Assembly (NCBI GenBank): GCA_030587505.1
Contig: JAUQYY010000399.1
Span: 1-11,082, forward strand
DNA: 11,082 bases
Source: Candidatus Sigynarchaeota archaeon
Lineage (GTDB): Archaea; Asgardarchaeota; Jordarchaeia; Jordarchaeales; Jordarchaeaceae
Direction of reading: 5' to 3'
The translations under genes and the position numbers were made by a program. Under the pieces are notes generated by a model. That model ran no database searches. It had not been told where the DNA came from and worked only from the letters and a program-made list of their open reading frames with translations. Of this stretch, positions 1-5,691 are shown one piece after another (position 1 is the stretch's first letter; the number at the start of each line of letters is the position of its first letter).

Positions 1-2253
1 GATGCTATCGCGGCGGAGGTTATTAAGAGGGCCTCTAGAATTAGTACTTGCCCTCACTGTGGGGAGAAAAAGCTTAAAATCCGCTTGGAGAAGCCGACTA
101 CTTTTTATGAGGAGTCCGACATCGGGTCTATCCGTTTGACTCCGAGTGATGTGCGAGACAGGTGTGAACGGATTCCTGATGATGATTGTCGTTTGATGGG
201 AATTAATCCCAAATATGCTAGGCCCGAATGGATGGTTCTAACCGTTCTTCCCGTACCCCCTGTTGCTGTGCGTCCCAGCATCACCCTGGATTCGGGCGTC
301 CGCTCCGAGGACGATCTTACCCATAAACTTGTTGACGTTATTCGGATTAATCAGCGGTTGAGGGAGAATATTGAAGCGGGTGCTCCTCAGCTCATCGTCG
401 AGGACTTGTGGGAACTGCTTCAGTATCATGTTACCACTTATTTTGATAACGAGATGTCTGGGATACCGCCAGCGAGGCACAGGTCTGGTAGGGCCTTGCG
501 CACCCTTGCGCAGAGGCTCAAGGGGAAGGAGGGGCGCTTCAGAAGCAACCTTTCTGGGAAAAGAGTTGACTTTTCTGCGAGGACCGTCATATCCCCAGAC
601 CCTAATCTCGGTATAAACGAGGTTGGGGTTCCCATTGAGATCGCACAGATTTTGACTATACCTGAAAGAATAACCGAGTGGAACATTGATGAGATGAGGG
701 AGCTGATTATCAGGGGGCCGGAGAATCCTCCGGGTGCAAACTACGTTATACGCAGTGATGGACGAAGAATAGACCTTCGCTTCGTGAAGGACCGGAAGGC
801 AATCGCAGAGTCTGTAGAAGTCGGATTCATTGTTGAGCGTCACCTCCGGGACGGAGACATCGTGCTCTTTAACCGGCAGCCTTCACTGCACAGGATGTCC
901 ATTATGGCTCACCAAGTCCGTGTGATGCCCTTTAAAACATTTAGATTGAATCTTTGTGTCTGCCCTCCGTACAATGCTGACTTTGACGGAGATGAGATGA
1001 ACCTCCATGTGCCTCAGGGCGAGGAGGCCCGCGCAGAAGCGTACGTGTTGATGAGGGTTCAGGAGAACATCCTAAGCCCACGCTATGGAGGTCCAATAAT
1101 AGGTGGTATTCAGGACTTTATTTCTGCGGCTTACCTACTCACAAAGAAGGACACATTCTTCAACAGGAAGGATACCTGTGATCTTCTCTTATCGGCTGGG
1201 CGCACCGAGCTTCCTCCCCCCGCGATTAAAAGTCCTGTAGAGCTGTGGACTGGAAAACAGATTTTCAGCGCACTTTTACCAAAGGACATCAACCTTTCTT
1301 TCAAAGCGAAAATCTGTAAAAGATGCGACACGTGCCAAAGGGAAAACTGTCCATACGACTACTTTGTAATGATTCGCAATGGAGAGCTCGTTTCAGGCGT
1401 AATCGACAAGGCAGCCTTCGGGGCCGGGGTGCCTGAGAGTTTATTCCACAGAATTGTGAAGGATTACGGAGCAGATCAGGCGCGTGATTTTCTCGACTCT
1501 ATTACTCGTATGCTAACCCTTCTAATAACCGCGAAAGGTTTCACTATGGGAATAGATGATGTGGATATAGCTAAAGAGGCCCTTTCACGTGTGAATGAGA
1601 TTCTACAGGAATCTAACAACAAAGTTAATGAGCTGATTGAAACGTACAGGCGAGGAGAACTGGAGAGCCTTCCTGGCAGGACACTCGAAGAAACGTTGGA
1701 AATGCTGATTATGCAGGAGCTCTCCAACGCTCGGGACAAGGCTGGCGATATAGCGGGTGAGTATCTTGGCATGCAGAACCACGCCGTAATAATGGCGAAA
1801 ACTGGTGCCAGGGGGACTCTGCTAAACCTTGCACAAATGGCAGCCTGCGTCGGACAGCAGTCGGTGAGGGGGAGCAGGATACAAAGAGGGTACAGAAACA
1901 GAACACTTCCCCACTTTGAGGAAGGAGACCTGAGCGCAAAAGCGAGAGGTTTTGTCAGTTCAAGTTACCAGAAGGGGTTGAACCCCATAGAGTTCTTCTT
2001 TCACGCGATGGGTGGTCGAGAAGGTCTGGTGGACACGGCGGTTCGAACCAGTACCAGCGGATACATGCAGAGGCGATTGATAAACGCTCTTCAGGACATC
2101 AAAGTAGAATACGACCGGACTGTTAGAAACGCCGCGGGGAACATAATCCAATTCCAGTACGGAGAGGATGGCGTTGACCCGGCCAAAAGCGACCACGGCA
2201 AATCAGTGAACATTGATGTGATAATCGAAAAAGTGCTCAGCGAGGAAGACTAA
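1..2253 (+). CDS. rpoA1: DNA-directed RNA polymerase subunit A' (5'-truncated)
   Basis: This is the largest catalytic subunit of archaeal RNA polymerase, N-terminal half; it pairs with A'' to form the equivalent of bacterial beta'. The reading frame is open from base 1, so the 5' end lies outside the window. About 750 residues are present, against roughly 870-910 for the family, so some 130-150 are missing. Visible landmarks are a clamp zinc site CPHC at bases 49-60, followed by the KPTTFYE stretch; the catalytic magnesium loop NADFDGD at 973-993; GARGTLLNLAQMAACVGQQS from about 1804; and the bridge-helix region HAMGGREGLVDTAVRTSTSG from about 2002. It ends with SDHGK near 2190, the usual A'/A'' split position. 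A cysteine-rich segment C-x2-C-x2-C-x4-C lies at 1315-1350. A TTG at 85 is internal and is not the start. rpoA2 follows after 58 bases. Confidence 0.98.
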   Translation, partial: DAIAAEVIKRASRISTCPHCGEKKLKIRLEKPTTFYEESDIGSIRLTPSDVRDRCERIPDDDCRLMGINPKYARPEWMVLTVLPVPPVAVRPSITLDSGVRSEDDLTHKLVDVIRINQRLRENIEAGAPQLIVEDLWELLQYHVTTYFDNEMSGIPPARHRSGRALRTLAQRLKGKEGRFRSNLSGKRVDFSARTVISPDPNLGINEVGVPIEIAQILTIPERITEWNIDEMRELIIRGPENPPGANYVIRSDGRRIDLRFVKDRKAIAESVEVGFIVERHLRDGDIVLFNRQPSLHRMSIMAHQVRVMPFKTFRLNLCVCPPYNADFDGDEMNLHVPQGEEARAEAYVLMRVQENILSPRYGGPIIGGIQDFISAAYLLTKKDTFFNRKDTCDLLLSAGRTELPPPAIKSPVELWTGKQIFSALLPKDINLSFKAKICKRCDTCQRENCPYDYFVMIRNGELVSGVIDKAAFGAGVPESLFHRIVKDYGADQARDFLDSITRMLTLLITAKGFTMGIDDVDIAKEALSRVNEILQESNNKVNELIETYRRGELESLPGRTLEETLEMLIMQELSNARDKAGDIAGEYLGMQNHAVIMAKTGARGTLLNLAQMAACVGQQSVRGSRIQRGYRNRTLPHFEEGDLSAKARGFVSSSYQKGLNPIEFFFHAMGGREGLVDTAVRTSTSGYMQRRLINALQDIKVEYDRTVRNAAGNIIQFQYGEDGVDPAKSDHGKSVNIDVIIEKVLSEED

Positions 2254-2260
2254 AAACGAG

Positions 2261-2285
2261 ACGAATATTCGTTAAATGTTAAATG
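2261..2285 (+). promoter_or_regulatory. Palindrome and tandem TTAAATG in the rpoA1-rpoA2 spacer; possible internal rpoA2 promoter
   Basis: The 58-base spacer contains a perfect 12-bp palindrome ACGAATATTCGT (2261-2272). Overlapping its end are two tandem copies of TTAAATG (2272-2278 and 2279-2285). Either copy resembles an archaeal TATA box and would place transcription start near 2298-2307, just ahead of the rpoA2 ATG at 2312 with a weak AGGGG ribosome binding site at 2302-2306. The sequence is seen directly; promoter function is inferred. Confidence 0.35.
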
Positions 2286-2311
2286 TCTAGAGTTGATGAG
2301 TAGGGGTTAAA

Positions 2312-3511
2312 ATGTCAATTGATGAAATTTCAAAGCAAATCGAAAATCTGAGAAAGGAGGGTGTTCTTCCACCTCTCCTAATTGATGAGCTCGAGGCCAA
2401 TTTGAAGGCTAGGGTTGATGACGATAATCTAACTCCTAAAAAGATTAAGAAAATAGTGGAAGAGGTTAAAAAATCCTACTCAAATGTTCTGGTGGAGCCT
2501 GAAGAAGCCGTGGGCACTGTTGCGGCTCAGAGCCTAGGAGAACCGGGCACACAGATGACCCTGAAAACCTTCCACTACGCCGGTGTCGCCGAACTCAACG
2601 TTACACTGGGCTTACCTCGCCTGATAGAAATCGTTGATGCACGCCGTAACCCCGCAACACCCATGATGACAATCCACTTGGATGAGGAGCACCGCTACGA
2701 TCTTGCAAAGGCAAAAGAAGTAGCGAGGCTAATTGAAACCACCAGGGTAGAAACCGTCGCCCACAATGTTGAAATAGACCTCACGACAATGGAAATAGTA
2801 ATCCATTTGGACCCTGAGCTTATGGAAGACAAAGGGATCACGGTAGAAATGGTGTTGGAAAAGGTAAAGAGCCTAAAGAAGGGTGAGGTACGCACTGAAG
2901 GCAACACCGTCATACTCACCCCCGAGCATGACAGCCTAGCAGACCTACAAAAACTTCTCGAAAAAACAAGGAACTTAACCCTAAAAGGCGTAGTGGGAAT
3001 CGAACGAGTAGTCATAAAAAAGGAGAAGGACACAAACGAGTACGTTCTGTACTCGGAGGGAACAAACTTGCCTGAGGTTCTCCGCATCCCCGGTGTTGAT
3101 GTTTCAAGAACTAGTTCAAACCACATACACGAGGTGGCTCAAACACTTGGCGTGGAAGCCGCCAGAAACGCTATAATCGAAGAGGCCAGTAAGGTTCTGG
3201 ATGAGCAGGGGCTCGACGTCGATATTCGCCACATAATGCTTGTCGCTGACCTGATGACTGTTTCAGGAGAAATAAGACAGATCGGGCGACACGGAATAAG
3301 CGGGGAGAAGGAAAGCGTCCTTGCAAGGGCCGCTTTTGAGGTAACCGTAAAACACTTAATAGAAGCTGCCGTAAAGGGAGAGGAAGACAATCTACGCGGC
3401 ATAACGGAAAACGTTATCGTAGGCCAACTGATACCCGTGGGTACAGGCGCAATTGACTTATTGATGGGACAATATCCTACACAACAAGAAAATAAGAAGG
3501 AGGAAGCATAG
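2312..3511 (+). CDS. rpoA2: DNA-directed RNA polymerase subunit A''
   Basis: This is the C-terminal half of the largest archaeal RNA polymerase subunit. It carries the trigger loop that closes on the incoming nucleotide, plus the cleft and jaw. The protein is 399 residues, normal for the family. The trigger-loop segment SLGEPGTQMTLKTFHYAGVA lies at residues 74-93, followed by the conserved LGLPRLIEIVDARRNPATP (99-117). The C-terminal region holds GEIRQIGRHGISG and AAFEVTVKHLIEAA, ending shortly after VPVGTG-type IPVGTGAIDLLM. The ATG at 2312 has only a weak AGGGG site before it, and the first 60 residues are the lysine-rich helical lead-in usual for A''. rpl30e starts 3 bases after the TAG. 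Third codon positions shift from T-rich at the start (19 T in the first 45 codons) to A-rich at the end (21 A, 8 T in the last 49). Confidence 0.98.
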   Translation: MSIDEISKQIENLRKEGVLPPLLIDELEANLKARVDDDNLTPKKIKKIVEEVKKSYSNVLVEPEEAVGTVAAQSLGEPGTQMTLKTFHYAGVAELNVTLGLPRLIEIVDARRNPATPMMTIHLDEEHRYDLAKAKEVARLIETTRVETVAHNVEIDLTTMEIVIHLDPELMEDKGITVEMVLEKVKSLKKGEVRTEGNTVILTPEHDSLADLQKLLEKTRNLTLKGVVGIERVVIKKEKDTNEYVLYSEGTNLPEVLRIPGVDVSRTSSNHIHEVAQTLGVEAARNAIIEEASKVLDEQGLDVDIRHIMLVADLMTVSGEIRQIGRHGISGEKESVLARAAFEVTVKHLIEAAVKGEEDNLRGITENVIVGQLIPVGTGAIDLLMGQYPTQQENKKEEA

Positions 3512-3513
3512 AG

Positions 3514-3813
3514 GTGGACGTGGACAAAGCGATAAGTCTAGCTGTGAAGACAGGAAAAGTTGTTCTCGGTACGAAGAGAACACTGAGACAGATAAAACAC
3601 GGAAAAACCAAACTAGCAATCATATCCGCGAATTGTCCCAAGGAAATCAGAGAAGAGGTCCTATACTATGGTAAAATTTCCAACATCCCTGTCTACACCT
3701 ACCCTGGAACAAGCTGGGATCTGGGCACTGTTTGTGGGAGGCCCCATATGGTGGCCTGCATGGCTGTTGAGCAACCAGGAGATTCAAACATCCTAAAACT
3801 TAAGGAGGAATAA
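3514..3813 (+). CDS. rpl30e: 50S ribosomal protein L30e
   Basis: This is a large-subunit ribosomal protein of the L7Ae/L30e RNA-binding fold, found in archaea and eukaryotes and not in bacteria. The protein has 99 residues, typical of the family. Family landmarks are GKVVLGTKRTLRQIKHGKTK (residues 14-33), the ISANCPKE turn (37-44) and GTSWDLGTVCGRPH (65-78), which matches the conserved GTS-x-LG-x2-x-GRPH block. The GTG at 3514 is chosen because GGAGG at 3499-3503 lies 10 bases upstream, inside the rpoA2 end; a GTG two codons later (3520) is 16 bases away. It is tightly coupled to both neighbours: 2 bases separate it from rpoA2 and 3 from nusA. This is its standard place in the archaeal RNA polymerase operon. 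Confidence 0.96.
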   Translation: MDVDKAISLAVKTGKVVLGTKRTLRQIKHGKTKLAIISANCPKEIREEVLYYGKISNIPVYTYPGTSWDLGTVCGRPHMVACMAVEQPGDSNILKLKEE

Positions 3814-3816
3814 GAA

Positions 3817-4257
3817 ATGGCTAGTTATAGTGTGAAACTCACTTCAGAAGAACTCAGATACATCGCTCTCTTCGAAAGCATAACAGGAGCTGTAGTTAAA
3901 GACTGTATAATCGACGACGATGAAGGAAGAATCGTTTTCGTAATCAAGTCTGGAGACATAGGCATGGCGATCGGCAAAAAGGGTACAAACATAAAAAGGG
4001 TCAGAGACTTCATCAAGAAACCAATCGATGTAGTAGAGTACGCAGACAACCCAGAAGACTTCATCCAGAACACGCTGGCACCAGCACGCATAAAATCCAT
4101 ACACATAACAGAAAAGAGAAACGGACGGAAAGTGGCAGTAGTTAACGTAGATCCAAAGGACAAGGGAATAGCAATCGGCAAAAATGGAAGAAACGTGGCA
4201 CGCGCACGCCTACTAGCACGAAGACACTTCCAAATAGACGATGTAATAATAAGCTAA
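3817..4257 (+). CDS. nusA: Archaeal NusA-like transcription factor (two KH domains)
   Basis: This is a NusA-family RNA-binding protein, thought to act in transcription elongation or termination with RNA polymerase. At 146 residues it is the short archaeal form: only the two KH domains, without the N-terminal polymerase-binding and S1 domains of bacterial NusA. Two KH signature loops are visible: GKKG at residues 53-56 (inside GDIGMAIGKKGTNIKRVRDF) and GKNG at 121-124 (inside KGIAIGKNGRNVARARLL). The ATG has a strong GGAGG at 3804-3808, eight bases upstream, overlapping the end of rpl30e. In many archaea the next gene in the same direction is rps12. Here the cluster stops, and a structured intergenic region and the opposing rps7 follow. 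Confidence 0.97.
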   Translation: MASYSVKLTSEELRYIALFESITGAVVKDCIIDDDEGRIVFVIKSGDIGMAIGKKGTNIKRVRDFIKKPIDVVEYADNPEDFIQNTLAPARIKSIHITEKRNGRKVAVVNVDPKDKGIAIGKNGRNVARARLLARRHFQIDDVIIS

Positions 4258-4270
4258 AAAGCCGAACAGA

Positions 4271-4277
4271 TTTAAAT
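4271..4277 (+). promoter_or_regulatory. TATA-like box upstream of the structured intergenic element
   Basis: TTTAAAT at 4271-4277, preceded by the purine-rich AACAGA, matches the archaeal TATA/BRE pattern. It predicts transcription start near 4297-4300, at the left arm of the foldable element at 4290-4398. It lies only 13 bases after the nusA stop, so it would drive a non-coding transcript rather than a protein gene. Function is inferred from position and sequence only. Confidence 0.35.
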
Positions 4278-4289
4278 TCGCTATAATAA

Positions 4290-4398
4290 TCTAAAACCTA
4301 GCCTATTCCTGCCAGATGTTAAGACGCAGATATCCCCTGCGCAGGCTCATTCCAATAATGTATGATGCCGTCCTAAGGCAGGATTGCTTAGGTTTAGA
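4290..4398 (+). ncRNA. Structured intergenic element, candidate non-coding RNA (three-way junction fold)
   Basis: Outer arms pair as TCTAAA/TTTAGA, CCTA/TAGG and GC/GC, with single-base bulges at A4296 and T4388, then across a small internal loop as TCCTGCC (4307-4313) with GGCAGGA (4377-4383). That is about 19 base pairs. Inside are a CGCAG/CTGCG hairpin (4325-4329 with 4337-4341, seven-base loop) and a second, weaker arm GGC-CAT / ATG-GCC (4344-4350 with 4362-4369). A TATA-like box lies 13 bases upstream. No tRNA, 5S, SRP or RNase P signatures were recognised, and no CTGA D box. The strand is a guess based on the TATA box. Alternatives are a bidirectional terminator between convergent genes or a small mobile element with inverted ends. 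Confidence 0.4.
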
Positions 4399-4416
4399 AT
4401 TAGTCTTCACCCTATT

Positions 4417-4439
4417 AATGGATGGTTATATCCACCATT
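4417..4439. terminator. Hairpin between the convergent nusA and rps7 genes
   Basis: AATGG (4417-4421) pairs with CCATT (4435-4439), and TGG (4423-4425) pairs with CCA (4432-4434). A4422 is bulged and the loop is TTATAT. TTT follows on the plus strand. Lying between two converging transcription units, it is a plausible termination or transcript-end element, though archaeal terminators do not require a hairpin. Confidence 0.35.
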
Positions 4440-4470
4440 TTGGAAGAGTGGCAGTTAAATCTTTGATGCT

Positions 4471-4490
4471 TTCTCCTTTTACTGTTTTTA
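4471..4490 (+). terminator. U-rich tract, candidate terminator for the plus-strand operon
   Basis: The plus strand reads TTCTCC-TTTT-ACTG-TTTTTA, a pair of T runs (4477-4480 and 4485-4489) of the kind that terminate archaeal RNA polymerase without a hairpin. It follows nusA and the structured element and overlaps the last codons of rps7 on the other strand, so plus-strand transcripts would end slightly antisense to rps7. Confidence 0.35.
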
Positions 4491-5063
4491 GCGTACAGAT
4501 ACTGCTATCCGTTCCTTCTCTTCCTTCTTCATAATCGCGCTGCTTCTGGTTTCATTGTTAGCCGCTGCGATCAGCTCGTCTGCTAGGCATTCCTCTATAG
4601 TTTTCTGGTTGCTGAAGCTTGCTTTTCTGGCAGCCTCTGTTATAAATCTTAACGCAAGGTCTACTCTTCTCATTGGTGCTATGTCCACCGCTTGGTGATA
4701 CACGATTCCGCCGTAGCTGATTCTCGTGGTTTCCTCTCTCGGCGCCGCGTTTTCAATCGCGTTGACTAGAACCTGCACTGGGTTTTTCCCCGTTTTCAAG
4801 TGAATAATCTCGAAAGCAAGCCTGACAATGTTCATCGCTTTTATTTTCTTACCACTGTTTCGTCCAGGATTCTGCAGCTTGTTGATTAGCCTTTCCACTA
4901 TTGAAACCCGCGACTTCATGAACCTTCTGTGCTCGTGTCGCCCTCCGGTGTGAGGAACGTATCTCGGCGTGAGGTTAATGTATGCTCTTAACCCTACATC
5001 GTGTATCTCAACATCATCCGTGGGCCATTTTCCAAACACTTTGATTTCGTTCATTTCGCTCAT
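4488..5063 (-). CDS. rps7: 30S ribosomal protein S7
   Basis: This is the small-subunit protein that binds the 3' major domain of 16S rRNA and organises the head near the E site. It has 191 residues from the chosen start, normal for archaeal S7. Landmarks are IKVFGKW near the N terminus, INLTP-x-YVPHTGGRHEHRRF (about residues 29-48), NPVQVLVNAIENAAPREETT (94-113), AVDIAPMRRVDLALRFI (125-141) and a basic tail KKEEKERIAVSVR. The ATG at 5063 is chosen because GGAGG at 5077-5073 lies nine bases upstream. The ATG at 5069 is too close to it. The frame is open back to a GTG at 5114 but has no suitably placed site there. It lies 78 bases after rps12 and converges on nusA, the reverse of the usual arrangement. 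Confidence 0.97.
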   Translation of the reverse strand: MSEMNEIKVFGKWPTDDVEIHDVGLRAYINLTPRYVPHTGGRHEHRRFMKSRVSIVERLINKLQNPGRNSGKKIKAMNIVRLAFEIIHLKTGKNPVQVLVNAIENAAPREETTRISYGGIVYHQAVDIAPMRRVDLALRFITEAARKASFSNQKTIEECLADELIAAANNETRSSAIMKKEEKERIAVSVR

Positions 5064-5131
5064 ATCCATTGCCCTCCTTTTCCTGGCGTGCGTGAGCATT
5101 GATACTGTTATCACTTCTCCGCGAAAAACTT

Positions 5132-5142
5132 GGAAATATTCC
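5132..5142 (-). other. Small GGAA/TTCC hairpin followed by U5 in the rps12-rps7 spacer
   Basis: On the minus strand, directly after the rps12 TAG, GGAATATTTCC can form a four-base-pair stem, followed by AAG and five Ts (about 5128-5124). It could be a weak attenuator or processing point between rps12 and rps7. The stem is short and no separate rps7 promoter is evident. Confidence 0.2.
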
Positions 5143-5582
5143 TACCTTATAGGTTTTTCTTTTTTCCCTGTCAGGAGCGCCTCTAGCGACACTCCGTTTA
5201 CTTTGACGACTTTCCACCTTACTCCTGGTATGTCCCCGAATGATCTGCCTCTTGCACCGCCTATTCCTGCTATGATGACTTCGTCGTGTTCGTCCACGAA
5301 GTTTAAGGCTCCGTCCCCTGGTAGAAAAGCTGTGACCTGTTTACCGTTTTTGATGAGCTGTACCCTGACGCACTTTCGAATAGCGGAGTTTGGCTGTTTG
5401 GATTCGATTCCAACCTTTTCAAGTACTATGCCTCGCGCTTGCGGGGCACCCTCTAGGGGATCCGCCTTGACGTCCAGACGTAGCATTCTACGCTTGTAGT
5501 ATCTGTCCTTCCATCTAGCGGCTTTGCTTTTTGCCTTAAGTGTCCGTGCAGCGAACTCGCCTCTCGGTGATTTACCAACCAT
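5142..5582 (-). CDS. rps12: 30S ribosomal protein S12
   Basis: This is the decoding-centre ribosomal protein that contacts helices 18, 27 and 44 of 16S rRNA. It has 146 residues, typical for archaeal S12. Landmarks are MVGKSPRGEFAARTLK at the N terminus; the conserved KQPNSAIRKCVRVQLIKNG (residues 62-80) containing the PNSAIRK loop; FLPGDGALNFVDEHDEV (86-102); and GGARGRSFGDIPGVRWKV (108-125), the archaeal form of the second decoding loop. The start is supported by GAGGG at 5593-5589, six bases before the ATG, and by a strong upstream promoter. It heads the two-gene rps12-rps7 unit. In many archaea it lies just downstream of nusA in the same direction; here it is on the opposite strand. Confidence 0.98.
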   Translation of the reverse strand: MVGKSPRGEFAARTLKAKSKAARWKDRYYKRRMLRLDVKADPLEGAPQARGIVLEKVGIESKQPNSAIRKCVRVQLIKNGKQVTAFLPGDGALNFVDEHDEVIIAGIGGARGRSFGDIPGVRWKVVKVNGVSLEALLTGKKEKPIR

Positions 5583-5633
5583 TGGATTCCCTCAGATTTC
5601 GAATTTTGGATGGAAGAACCAAGTAAACAGAAA

Positions 5634-5641
5634 TATTTAAA
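5634..5641 (-). promoter_or_regulatory. rps12 promoter (TATA box)
   Basis: On the minus strand, TTTAAATA at 5641-5634 is preceded by the purine tract TAAAAAAAG, a good TATA box and BRE. The predicted start near 5611 leaves a leader of about 29 bases containing the GAGGG ribosome binding site. This separates rps12-rps7 transcription from thiI. Confidence 0.65.
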
Positions 5642-5691
5642 CTTTTTTTAGGTTGTTCGATTTTCGTGAGACCGTTTCTCTTCTCGGTGAG

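Noticed and set aside
85..87. TTG as a start codon for rpoA1
   Set aside because: The same frame continues upstream to base 1 and encodes the conserved CPHC zinc site, so the gene is truncated by the window and does not start here.
238..843. Long minus-strand open frame of 201 codons inside rpoA1
   Set aside because: It is fully antisense to the highly conserved rpoA1 coding sequence and encodes no recognisable family; it is a shadow frame.
2043..2049. GGTTCGAACC resembling a tRNA T arm
   Set aside because: It lies inside the conserved bridge-helix coding region of rpoA1 and there is no surrounding cloverleaf.
4360..4367. GTATGATG resembling a C box of a C/D guide RNA
   Set aside because: No CTGA D box is present on either strand nearby, and the region folds as a stem-loop structure rather than an open guide RNA.
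4290..4398. tRNA or 5S rRNA explanation for the structured element
   Set aside because: There is no TTCRANY T-loop, no seven-base acceptor stem and none of the conserved 5S internal sequences.
4316..4534. Plus-strand open frame of 72 codons in the nusA-rps7 gap
   Set aside because: It has no ribosome binding site, its composition is not protein-like, it runs into the end of rps7 on the other strand, and it overlaps the foldable element.
5660..5690. ACCG/CGGT hairpin between thiI and rps12
   Set aside because: Only four base pairs form before mismatches, and no U tract follows on the minus strand, so it is not supported as a thiI terminator.
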